A stretch of DNA of 6,827 nt from RH2-MAG17b sp035945515. GTDB lineage: Bacteria; Acidobacteriota; Terriglobia; UBA7540. The stretch's first letter is position 1. Each line of letters begins with the position of its first letter. The translations under genes and the position numbers were made by a program. The notes under the pieces are model-generated. The model saw nothing but the letters and a program-made list of their open reading frames with translations, did no database searches and had not been told where the DNA came from. The DNA lies in the NCBI GenBank assembly GCA_035945515.1, contig DASZAE010000146.1, forward strand, positions 1 through 6,827, in the 5' to 3' direction. Shown here in pieces: positions 1-6,074 of this stretch.

Positions 1-939
1 CCAGGGCCATGCGAAGCCCGAGGCTAGAAACAGGGCGAGCGCCCAGAAGGGTCCATTGATGAGCATTCGAGCCTGGCTAATAGGGCGAATCTTGCGATCC
101 ACCATCGCCCAGCGCATCTGATGATCCCAGAAATCGCGGAAGGGCATTTTCTCGGTCACCATAGTCACGATGGAACTTGAAAGCCGGATTTTGTAGCCCG
201 CGGCGGCCACTCGCCGCGCCAGCGCAAAATCATCTCCGTAAGAGTTCTTCACTGCGTCGAGGCCGCCCACTTCCCGCAACGTGCTCTGGCGCACAGCCAC
301 GGTAGAGGCAAAAGCGTGGCGCATCGGCTCAAGCAGGTTGGAAAGAATCGCGGTGGGTGCAAAATCCGTGTTGATAAAGTTCGCCTCCAGGCGTGCGCCC
401 AAGCCGCCTCCGGGCGCCACGCCCTTGTAAACGCACGTGACCATGCCAATCTTCCGGTCCGATTGCATCTCTCCCACGATACGCCGCAGATAATCGCGGT
501 CCACACGCACGTCTGCGTCGCTCATCACCAGGATTTCCGATTCGGGCGGCTGCAGCAACATGCGCAGCAGCTTGCCCACTTTGCGGTTCGACGAAACCTC
601 GTCGCCAACCGTTTGGGTGATCCGGGCGGTGGGGTAAGCGCGCTTGATTTCGTCAAGCGCCGGCAGAGCGGGATCGTTTTCGGTTGTGACGCCAAAGAGA
701 TATTCTTTCCGGGGATAGTCCAACTCCATGAAACTTCGTATGTTACATACGAGATCTTCGTTGAAGCCGTGCAAAGGTTTCACCAGGGCAACCGGTGGCC
801 AATCTGACGACGGTCCCTGTGGTTCAGCGTCCCGTTTGGCTCGCCGGGAAAAGACAAACCCCGCAATTGCGGCAAGAGCGTAATAAATCATTGAGCAGCA
901 GCAGCAAATCAAAAGAATGTCACGCAAAATGATTAACAA
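1..939 (-). CDS. hpnI: HpnI-like membrane glycosyltransferase (GT2/GT21), 3' end outside window
   Basis: This gene encodes the first 313 residues of a glycosyltransferase; the C-terminus lies beyond the left edge. Counting from the TTG at 939, residues 2-30 form a hydrophobic N-terminal anchor. A GT-A nucleotide-sugar domain follows, with VALVKPLHG near 51-59, the metal/nucleotide-binding SDAD at 140-143, GDDFALARRV near 235-244 and HQMRWA at 273-278, which matches the xxxRW signature. A second hydrophobic stretch starts near 294 (NGPFWALALFLA). This order is typical of ceramide glucosyltransferase relatives, including HpnI, which adds N-acetylglucosamine to bacteriohopanetetrol at the inner membrane. 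No other hopanoid gene is visible, so a glucosylceramide-type enzyme remains possible. The start is uncertain: TTG at 939 has AAGGAA five bases upstream, while the first ATG (891) has no ribosome site and would cut the membrane anchor. The frame opens at 966. Confidence 0.85.
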   Translation of the reverse strand, partial: MLIILRDILLICCCCSMIYYALAAIAGFVFSRRAKRDAEPQGPSSDWPPVALVKPLHGFNEDLVCNIRSFMELDYPRKEYLFGVTTENDPALPALDEIKRAYPTARITQTVGDEVSSNRKVGKLLRMLLQPPESEILVMSDADVRVDRDYLRRIVGEMQSDRKIGMVTCVYKGVAPGGGLGARLEANFINTDFAPTAILSNLLEPMRHAFASTVAVRQSTLREVGGLDAVKNSYGDDFALARRVAAAGYKIRLSSSIVTMVTEKMPFRDFWDHQMRWAMVDRKIRPISQARMLINGPFWALALFLASGFAWPW

Positions 940-1211
940 GAGTTTTCCTTGAATCCAGACTTGATTTCATCTTCCGATTTTGCCACAAAAGCCTTTGGAG
1001 GAGTCCCTTAAAGCACCACAGAAGGCTGCGAGGATCGCCATGCTGCCGGCAATAGCTGCCGGACCGGACCAGCCGCTTGCGCGGAAAACCACTTTCTTTT
1101 TTCCCCAAAGCGCGCTAATTTCTCGTTGCGTTGCTCTGTTTAAGGATTTTATCAGCCCCAATATAACAGATTAGAGCGAAACGAAGCCCTTAGCCTTAAT
1201 TTTCAAGTTAA
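940..1211. other. Divergent intergenic region without a convincing gene
   Basis: This 272-base gap separates two divergently transcribed genes and must hold both promoters. Reading frames of about 60 codons are open on both strands (967-1161 minus, 980-1174 plus). They overlap each other, lack ribosome sites and show no recognisable motif, so I do not call them. A small GC-rich dyad, CCGGCA (1046-1051) / TGCCGG (1057-1062), has a five-base loop but no following T run, so it is not a terminator. TATAAC at 1162-1167 is a possible -10 box for the plus-strand gene, but the sequence 17 bases upstream (TTTAAG) is a poor -35. Confidence 0.4.
945..950 (-). promoter_or_regulatory. Ribosome binding site deciding the TTG start of the hpnI-like gene
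   Basis: Read on the minus strand this is AAGGAA, five bases upstream of the TTG at 937-939. No comparable purine run precedes the ATG at 891; only TGC repeats and TCA are found there. This favours the longer protein with an intact N-terminal membrane segment. Confidence 0.5.
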
Positions 1212-1757
1212 ATGATACGCGAAATTAAAATCCGGTCCGATGCACAGTCTCCCCGGCAGCACATCGTTGAAGTTTTGTTGGATGATGGCGCGCCGGGCAA
1301 AGCACGGTTGATCATGGATGGCGTTGCCGAAGAGGTGGATTGGACTGAGGTTGAACCTGGCGTTTACTCTTTCCTCGCGGGGAACAGGTCCTTTACGGTT
1401 TCTGTGCGCAAACAGGCAGCCTCGGTCGCGGATGGCGGGCAGCGCGCACGCTATGAAGTCTCGACCGGGAGTCATGCGTTTCAAATAGAAATCGAGGATT
1501 CGCGCTCCCGGAGCAGGACGGCAACAGGAATCGCCGAGGAGGGCCCGCTCGATATCCTTGCGCCCATGCCGGGACGAATTGCCAAGCTGCTCGTCCAGGA
1601 AAACGCGACGGTCGCAAAGGGCGATGGCCTTGCCGTGATTGAGGCCATGAAGATGCAAAATGAGATCCGCGCCCCGCGCGCCGGAAAGATCGGAAAGATC
1701 AACGTGAGTGAAGGCGAGGGCGTGGAAATGGGCGCGCGGTTGATGCGTGTGGTATGA
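1212..1757 (+). CDS. Stand-alone biotin carboxyl carrier-type protein (biotin/lipoyl domain)
   Basis: This 181-residue protein ends in a complete biotinyl domain. It has APMPG at 117-121, then IEAMKM at 143-148, with Lys147 as the expected biotinylation site, followed by the second half of the fold (EIRAPRAGKI). The AMKM tetrad is the classic biotin motif, not the lipoyl DKA type. Such a domain carries carboxyl groups between a biotin carboxylase and a carboxyltransferase. Residues 1-100 are beta-rich (ARLIMDG, VYSFLAG, SFTVSV, HAFQIEIE) and resemble the region just before the biotin domain in alpha subunits of acyl-CoA carboxylases, rather than the Pro/Ala-rich linker of AccB; this is inference. 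A TAA stop lies directly before the ATG in frame, so no longer start exists. No clear Shine-Dalgarno is seen. No biotin carboxylase or carboxyltransferase gene lies in the window, so the partner enzyme is unknown. Confidence 0.85.
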   Translation: MIREIKIRSDAQSPRQHIVEVLLDDGAPGKARLIMDGVAEEVDWTEVEPGVYSFLAGNRSFTVSVRKQAASVADGGQRARYEVSTGSHAFQIEIEDSRSRSRTATGIAEEGPLDILAPMPGRIAKLLVQENATVAKGDGLAVIEAMKMQNEIRAPRAGKIGKINVSEGEGVEMGARLMRVV

Positions 1758-1803
1758 GAGACACGACGGCAGTGCAGTTTGTCGCCTTTCCCCGCGCGGC
1801 TTC

Positions 1804-1820
1804 TGGTTTGGACAAAACCA
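1804..1820. terminator. Weak hairpin between convergent genes
   Basis: TGGTTT (1804-1809) pairs with AAACCA (1815-1820) across a five-base loop, in the gap between the ends of the biotin-carrier and isomerase genes. The stem is short and AT-rich, and only three Ts follow on the plus strand (1822-1824). It is positioned as a terminator would be, but it is a poor match to the intrinsic type. Confidence 0.2.
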
Positions 1821-1888
1821 ATTTGAATCACGACAGCCCGGCGCCCTTATAACGGCGTGAGCAGGCTGGCGCGCTTCAGAGGGAGGCG

Positions 1889-2932
1889 CTACCGGGTTGC
1901 GGCGGATGGTCCGTGATTCCGCAGAATTTCTTGCGCGAGATAATCCGTCACGCGGGCGTGGTTACGGAGGCTTTCGATGTAAGCGGCCTTAAGCAGTTCA
2001 ACATTTTCGTTGGTTAGCGTTTTGCGGATGGAATCCTGGACGCCGGGGTCAGAGATCTGGCGCTGGCCGGCGCTGACGCGGCCGAGCAGCTTAAAAATGT
2101 GAAAACCGGCGCGGTCGCGAATGATTCCGGTGATCTGTCCGGGTTTTAGGGATTTCAAGGCGCGGCTCAAAACACGGTCTGGGGCGAAGCGAGAAACCGG
2201 AAGAAAGCCCATATCGCCCCCGCCGGGCGCGGTGCGCGGGTCTTCCGAATATTCCTCCGCAACCTTGGCAAAATCTTTGCCGGTGCGGACCTGCAAGTAG
2301 AGCGCCGCGATCTTGCGTTCGGCTTCGCGCTCGTTGCGCGCGTCATCGCGCATCAGGTTGCGCACTTCAGGATCGGGAACGGGAGTAACCAGAATCCCGG
2401 CCAGGTGCACCTCAGCTTCGGGCACGTCAAACTCCGTTTTATTGTGCTCATAGTAGGCGGTGATTTCAGCGGGAGTCGTCTTGACCTTGGAGAAGACTTC
2501 TTGCTGAATCAGTTTTTGAATAGTGAGGCTGTCCTCCGCCTGCTTTCGTAAGGCTGCGGGCGCCAAGCTGCCGGCTGGGCTGTGGTCTTGGAGTCCGTCT
2601 GAGACTGTGCCGCGAATTTGGGCTAGTCGCGCATCCACTTCTTTGCTGGAAACCTGAATGTGGAGATCGGCCGCCCGCTCAAGAAGCAGCGCCCGGTCGA
2701 TCAGATCATTCAAAATGGCAAGCTTAAATGAGAGAACCTCGGCGGGCTTTGCTTCGCCCGGAAGCGTTGCCTGCCGCGCTCGATAGATGGCCTCTACTTG
2801 GTCGCGGCGGATGGGTGTTCCATCAACCCGCGCCCACACTCCGGGATCTTTGCTAGCGCAGCCCGCAATGCCCAGGACAGCAGAAGCCACAAGCAAAACG
2901 GCCAAGAACTTAAGAGCTTTTCGAAAACTCAT
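1889..2932 (-). CDS. SurA/PpiC-type peptidyl-prolyl cis-trans isomerase, predicted lipoprotein
   Basis: This gene encodes a 347-residue exported foldase. Counting from the ATG at 2932, residues 1-24 are a lipoprotein signal: basic MSFRK, a hydrophobic core, then the lipobox IAGC with Cys25 as the lipidation site. Residues 30-160 form a SurA N-terminal-like chaperone region (ARVDGTPI, DLIDRALLLERAADL, TPAEITAYYEHNKTEF). Residues 174-284 are a parvulin rotamase domain, with FAKVAEEYSEDP near 221-232, GGGDMGFLP at 237-245 and AGFHIFKLL at 275-283. It probably assists folding of envelope or outer-membrane proteins while anchored to a membrane. At the usual HILV motif the sequence reads AGILV, so the first active-site His appears to be Gly (residue 179), while the later His278 is kept. 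A TTG nine codons upstream (2959) would also be in frame, but the ATG gives a textbook signal peptide. The gene converges on the biotin carrier and diverges from the kinase. Confidence 0.88.
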   Translation of the reverse strand: MSFRKALKFLAVLLVASAVLGIAGCASKDPGVWARVDGTPIRRDQVEAIYRARQATLPGEAKPAEVLSFKLAILNDLIDRALLLERAADLHIQVSSKEVDARLAQIRGTVSDGLQDHSPAGSLAPAALRKQAEDSLTIQKLIQQEVFSKVKTTPAEITAYYEHNKTEFDVPEAEVHLAGILVTPVPDPEVRNLMRDDARNEREAERKIAALYLQVRTGKDFAKVAEEYSEDPRTAPGGGDMGFLPVSRFAPDRVLSRALKSLKPGQITGIIRDRAGFHIFKLLGRVSAGQRQISDPGVQDSIRKTLTNENVELLKAAYIESLRNHARVTDYLAQEILRNHGPSAATR

Positions 2933-2978
2933 ATCATGAAGATTGTAACTTGGTTCCAAAGCAATCGACGGCAGGAGA

Positions 2979-2994
2979 ATGCGTTATACCGCAT
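2979..2994. promoter_or_regulatory. Dyad in the divergent promoter region, possible operator or -10 site
   Basis: ATGCG (2979-2983) and CGCAT (2990-2994) are perfect inverted repeats around TTATAC. On the minus strand the centre reads TATAAC, preceded by TGCGG, which could be the -10 box of the isomerase gene, although no good -35 is seen. The dyad lies about 46 bases upstream of the isomerase start and 56 before the kinase start, so a bound regulator could affect both. This rests on symmetry and position only. Confidence 0.25.
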
Positions 2995-3038
2995 GACGTC
3001 TTAATGGGCTTGTCGCGCAGACGATAGCCAATTGAGGC

Positions 3039-3043
3039 AAGGG
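3039..3043 (+). promoter_or_regulatory. Candidate ribosome binding site for the histidine kinase
   Basis: AAGGG lies seven bases upstream of the ATG at 3051. The alternative ATG at 3108 has only GGA nine bases upstream. This favours the longer start, although the extra 19 residues (rich in Arg, Gly and Pro) look atypical. Confidence 0.35.
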
Positions 3044-3050
3044 TGTCATA

Positions 3051-4514
3051 ATGCTATTGGGTCTTCGCCCCGAATCTATCAGACCTGCGGGGCGCGGAAC
3101 ACGTGTTATGGAAAATCCTGAACCCAACCTGGCTGCCGAAATCCCCTCCGCTTCCCTGCGATTATGGGTGGGGCTTTGCGTTATCCTTTCCATCTTTATC
3201 ATCTTTGCGGTTTATAGCATTCATCAAATCCGGTGGCTGGAAAACTATCAGATCAACGTCGTGCAGAGGAATCGGCGCGCCTCGATTGCGCTCTCGCAGT
3301 TGCAGGATGATGCTCATCAATTAGGCATTCTGCTGCGCGATATGACCCTGAAGCAGGCGGAGTATCCCATTCCTGATTGGCGCGCCTCCTTCGACAGACT
3401 GCATGGGGACACGTTGAACGCTCTCGCGGTAGAAACCCGATACGCCGTGGGCACGCGTGAAACCGACGCGAAAACAGCAGAATTGCGGCGCGAATTGAGC
3501 AGTTTTTGGGCAAGCAGCGATCATGCGTTTGATCTGGCTCAGCAAGGCAAGGAAGCTGAGGCTCGCAGTCTGTTTCAAGATAACTTGGTGGGTCAAGACG
3601 CGGTGCTGGTGGGCACGGTGGCCGATTTGCTGCGGTCGAACGTCCTGGCGCAGATCGACGCGGCGCGAAGGATTAACCGTATCTATGAGATATTTAAGCG
3701 GAACAACTTTATTTTGCTGGGACTTTTGCTGCTGCTTGCGGTTGCGACCGGGCTTTACACATTTCAAGCAAACCGCAAAACTATTGAGAAGCTCGGAGAT
3801 TTGGCCGGGCGGCTGCAAACGCAATCCGAGCAGCTCCGCAAGCTATCTTGGAAGCTGATCGACGTGCAAGAAGATACGCTGCGCCAGGTTGCGCGCGACC
3901 TGCACGACGAATTTGGCCAGATTCTAACGGCGATTGGGATTATGCTGAACCGGGCAGGGCAAAAAAACGCCGCGGATTCTCTGGGTGCGCCGCTCAATGG
4001 GATTCAGGAAGTAAAGAACGTGGTTGAAGAAACGCTGCAGACGGTCCGTGACCGCTCGCAGATGTTCCGGCCCGCGATTCTCGACGATTTTGGACTCGGC
4101 AAAACGCTGGAATGGTTCACCGAGCAGTTTTCCCGCCAGACCGGCGTGATCGTGCATTTCGAGGGCAATGAAATCACCTTTCTCGGCAGCGACGGAATCC
4201 ACATTTACCGCATCGTGCAAGAAGCGTTGAGCAACGTGGCGCGCCACTCGGGCGCGAGTGAGGCCTGGGTGCGGCTCCGCCGGACGGGGGATGCGCTTTC
4301 GGTGGAAATAAGGGATTGCGGCCGGGGATTTTCACCCAGCGCGGAGATGAATCAGGCTGCGGGCGAAGGATTCGGCTTGATGGGGATGCGCGAGCGGGCG
4401 CAGCGCCTGCACGGAAAGCTTGACCTCCGTTCCATTCCCGGTGAAGGAACTGTGGTGTCCATGCGCATCCCGGTTCCGCAAGGCCAGACCGAAGCTAGTC
4501 AGAAAGCGAGATGA
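3051..4514 (+). CDS. Membrane sensor histidine kinase, NarL/DegS-type (HisKA_3)
   Basis: This 487-residue kinase has a transmembrane helix near 38-58 and a largely helical extracytoplasmic sensor of about 160 residues (QRNRRASIALSQLQ to QIDAARRINRI), which resembles a four-helix-bundle chemoreceptor-like domain. A second transmembrane helix lies near 219-238, with a coiled linker at 241-268. The dimerisation domain carries RDLHDEFGQ, with His285 as the phosphorylation site and the DE that follows typical of HisKA_3. The ATP-binding domain shows IVQEALSNVARHSGA (388-402, N box), DCGRGF (422-427) and EGFGLMGMRERA (439-450), then GEGTVV. It should autophosphorylate and pass phosphate to the regulator encoded next, whose start overlaps its stop as ATGA. 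The ligand cannot be told from sequence. Translation could instead begin at the ATG at 3108 (468 residues), which removes an unusual Arg/Pro-rich leader without touching any domain. Confidence 0.92.
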   Translation: MLLGLRPESIRPAGRGTRVMENPEPNLAAEIPSASLRLWVGLCVILSIFIIFAVYSIHQIRWLENYQINVVQRNRRASIALSQLQDDAHQLGILLRDMTLKQAEYPIPDWRASFDRLHGDTLNALAVETRYAVGTRETDAKTAELRRELSSFWASSDHAFDLAQQGKEAEARSLFQDNLVGQDAVLVGTVADLLRSNVLAQIDAARRINRIYEIFKRNNFILLGLLLLLAVATGLYTFQANRKTIEKLGDLAGRLQTQSEQLRKLSWKLIDVQEDTLRQVARDLHDEFGQILTAIGIMLNRAGQKNAADSLGAPLNGIQEVKNVVEETLQTVRDRSQMFRPAILDDFGLGKTLEWFTEQFSRQTGVIVHFEGNEITFLGSDGIHIYRIVQEALSNVARHSGASEAWVRLRRTGDALSVEIRDCGRGFSPSAEMNQAAGEGFGLMGMRERAQRLHGKLDLRSIPGEGTVVSMRIPVPQGQTEASQKAR

Positions 4515-5188
4515 ATATGACCCAAGAGAGCGGAAAGAAAATACGCGTGCTGCTGGCGGACGACCACACGCTGGTTCGCCAGGGTTTTCGCCGCATTTTG
4601 GAAGACGATCCGCGCATCACTGTGGTAGGAGAGGCTGCAACGGGCGTGCAGGCCATCGCGCTTGCCAAGGAACTCAAGCCAGACCTAGCGGTGCTTGACC
4701 TCTCCATGCCCGAACTCGGCGGCATCGAGGCGGCGGGAGAAATCCTAAAAGCGAATCCGTCCATTAAGATTCTCATTCTCAGCATGTACTCGAACGAGGC
4801 CTATGTGCGCAAAGCCTTCGCGGCCGGCGCCAAGGGCTACATGCTGAAGGATGCGATTGAGCTCGACCTGACTCGCGCAGTATTTTCCCTGGCGGAAGGG
4901 AAGGCCTATATGAGCCCTGGCATCTCAAATCTCGTCATCGAAGGGCTCCGCACCGGCGCCATGCAGGAAGATAGCGGCGATCTTTACGAACAGCTCTCGA
5001 TGCGTGAAAAGGAAGTGCTGCAACTCATTGCGCAGGGGAAATCGAATAAAGAAGTGGCGGCGCTGCTGAATATCAGCGTCAACACGGTGGCAGTTCACCG
5101 CGCGCGCATGATGGAAACGCTTGGATTGCACCGCACGGCGGAACTGGTGCTCTATGCGGTGAAGAAAGGCCTCGTGCAGCCGCACTAA
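4511..5188 (+). CDS. NarL/FixJ-family response regulator (receiver + LuxR HTH)
   Basis: This 225-residue transcription regulator has an N-terminal receiver domain at about 11-128. It contains the acidic pair Asp17-Asp18, phospho-acceptor Asp63 in AVLDLSMP, Ser91 at the switch position and Lys113 in GYMLKD. A linker leads to a LuxR-type helix-turn-helix at about 159-222, with LSMREKEVLQLIAQGKSNKE, then the recognition helix around SVNTVAVHRARMMETL, and HRTAELVLYAVKKGLV at the end. Phosphorylation by the preceding kinase should promote dimerisation and DNA binding. The gene starts at the ATGA overlap, which implies translational coupling; a second in-frame ATG sits two codons in. All key residues are present. 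The target genes are not identifiable here, although autoregulation of the operon is common in this family. Confidence 0.95.
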   Translation: MNMTQESGKKIRVLLADDHTLVRQGFRRILEDDPRITVVGEAATGVQAIALAKELKPDLAVLDLSMPELGGIEAAGEILKANPSIKILILSMYSNEAYVRKAFAAGAKGYMLKDAIELDLTRAVFSLAEGKAYMSPGISNLVIEGLRTGAMQEDSGDLYEQLSMREKEVLQLIAQGKSNKEVAALLNISVNTVAVHRARMMETLGLHRTAELVLYAVKKGLVQPH

Positions 5189-5225
5189 TTAAGAACTGAA
5201 TGTTCATCCCTTGGCAATCATCGCC

Positions 5226-5969
5226 ATGAAACCTAAACTCCGCGCCCGGTGGAATCTGATCCCAAAAGATGCAATGCGGCTGCAAGAGCGGCTGCGCGGC
5301 CAGGTTGTGGACGAGGACCAGTTCGATGAAATCCGCACGGTGGCCGGCGCCGACTTGGCATTCAATCCCGAGACCAAGATGGCCGTTGCCGGCGTGATCG
5401 TCTACCGCTTCCCACAGCTTGAGGAAATTGAGCGGCAGTTTGCATGGCGGCGCTTAGAGTTTCCCTATATTCCAGGGTTGCTCTCGTTTCGCGAGATCCC
5501 TGTGCTTCAGGCTGCATTTGCCCTCCTCAAGACCGAACCCGACCTCATGATGATTGACGGGCACGGCTGCGCGCATCCGCGGCGTTTCGGTATTGCGTGC
5601 CACGTGGGCGTAATGTTCGATAAGCCGGTGATTGGCTGCGCTAAATCGCTGCTAGTGGGCGAGCATGGGAAAGTGGGCCAAAAGGCGGGATCAACCGCGG
5701 ATCTGAATTTTAAGGGCGAGCGCGTGGGCGTCGTCTTGCGCACGCGCGACGGCGTGCAGCCCATCTACGTCACCGTGGGGCATCGTATCTCGCTTGACTC
5801 GGCTGTCCGCATTGTCAACCAGTGCCTATCGGAGACGCGCATCCCGAAGCCTACGCGCGAAGCGGACCATTTTGTGCGCATGTTGCGGATTGCAAGCCAG
5901 GCCGGGAAAAGCAAAAGCCTCTCGCCAAAGCGCCGAGGCGCAAAGAAAACGCAAAGAGCAACATCTTGA
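5226..5969 (+). CDS. nfi: Endonuclease V (deoxyinosine 3' endonuclease)
   Basis: This 247-residue protein matches endonuclease V, which nicks DNA at the second phosphodiester bond 3' of deoxyinosine and starts repair of deaminated adenine. Counting from the ATG at 5226, the conserved residues are Asp43 (AGADLAF), Tyr81 in FPYIPG, Glu90 in SFRE, Asp111 in IDGHG, His117 in AHPRR and Lys140 in CAKS. From family knowledge the metal ligands are the Asp43, Glu90 and Asp111 equivalents. These positions nearly coincide with the Thermotoga enzyme numbering, which supports this ATG over the in-frame TTG at 5211. The family fold ends around PTREADHFVRML (residues 209-220). The last twenty or so residues form a Lys/Arg/Ser-rich tail encoded by repeat-like DNA. 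The gene starts 37 bases after the response regulator on the same strand, so it may be read through from that operon; no terminator is visible in the gap and no good ribosome site precedes the ATG. Confidence 0.93.
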   Translation: MKPKLRARWNLIPKDAMRLQERLRGQVVDEDQFDEIRTVAGADLAFNPETKMAVAGVIVYRFPQLEEIERQFAWRRLEFPYIPGLLSFREIPVLQAAFALLKTEPDLMMIDGHGCAHPRRFGIACHVGVMFDKPVIGCAKSLLVGEHGKVGQKAGSTADLNFKGERVGVVLRTRDGVQPIYVTVGHRISLDSAVRIVNQCLSETRIPKPTREADHFVRMLRIASQAGKSKSLSPKRRGAKKTQRATS

Positions 5970-6066
5970 TTCCCTTTGCGAAACCTTGCGACGGCGCGTC
6001 TTTACTAGAGGTCTTTGCCTTTTCCCATTTTTCAGTCTCTGCGGAAGGGAAGCGAAGGCGCAGAGA
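5921..6066. repeat. Cluster of CGCAAAG-type repeats and inverted repeats
   Basis: The stretch starts inside the endonuclease V frame and fills most of the gap to glgC. It contains GCGCC/GGCGC (5930-5934, 5937-5941), CGCAAAG at 5939-5945 and 5950-5956, and the inverse CTTTGCG at 5974-5980. The last two copies form a 7-bp stem that spans the endonuclease stop codon. A further hairpin, TCTCTGCG (6036-6043) / CGCAGAGA (6059-6066), closes the region. From general knowledge, CTTTGCG-rich units of this kind are dispersed through many bacterial genomes; membership of such a family here is inferred. Neither hairpin is followed by a T run, so intrinsic termination is not supported, although a role at the convergent gene ends is possible. 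Confidence 0.6.
6036..6066. terminator. 8-bp hairpin between convergent nfi and glgC
   Basis: TCTCTGCG and CGCAGAGA form a perfect 8-bp stem around a 15-base purine-rich loop, nine bases from the glgC stop codon. It could mark or protect transcript ends, but no U-tract follows on either strand, so it is not a standard intrinsic terminator and may simply be part of the repeat cluster. Confidence 0.3.
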
Positions 6067-6074
6067 TCGCCATT

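Noticed and set aside
316..807. 163-codon plus-strand open frame
   Set aside because: It lies entirely antisense to the glycosyltransferase, whose motifs (SDAD, GDDFALARR, HQMRW) are clear; the product has no recognisable domain.
1046..1062. CCGGCA/TGCCGG hairpin as a terminator
   Set aside because: No T run follows on either strand and it lies between divergent genes, where a terminator is not expected.
967..1174. Two overlapping short open frames, minus 967-1161 and plus 980-1174
   Set aside because: They are antisense to each other, begin without ribosome sites and have no motifs; non-coding spacer is more likely, though a small protein cannot be fully excluded.
1203..1831. Minus-strand open frames of 74-151 codons opposite the biotin carrier
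   Set aside because: The plus strand carries an unmistakable biotinyl domain; these frames are antisense shadows.
3321..3824. 167-codon minus-strand open frame
   Set aside because: It is antisense to the sensor and linker region of the histidine kinase and has no domain signal.
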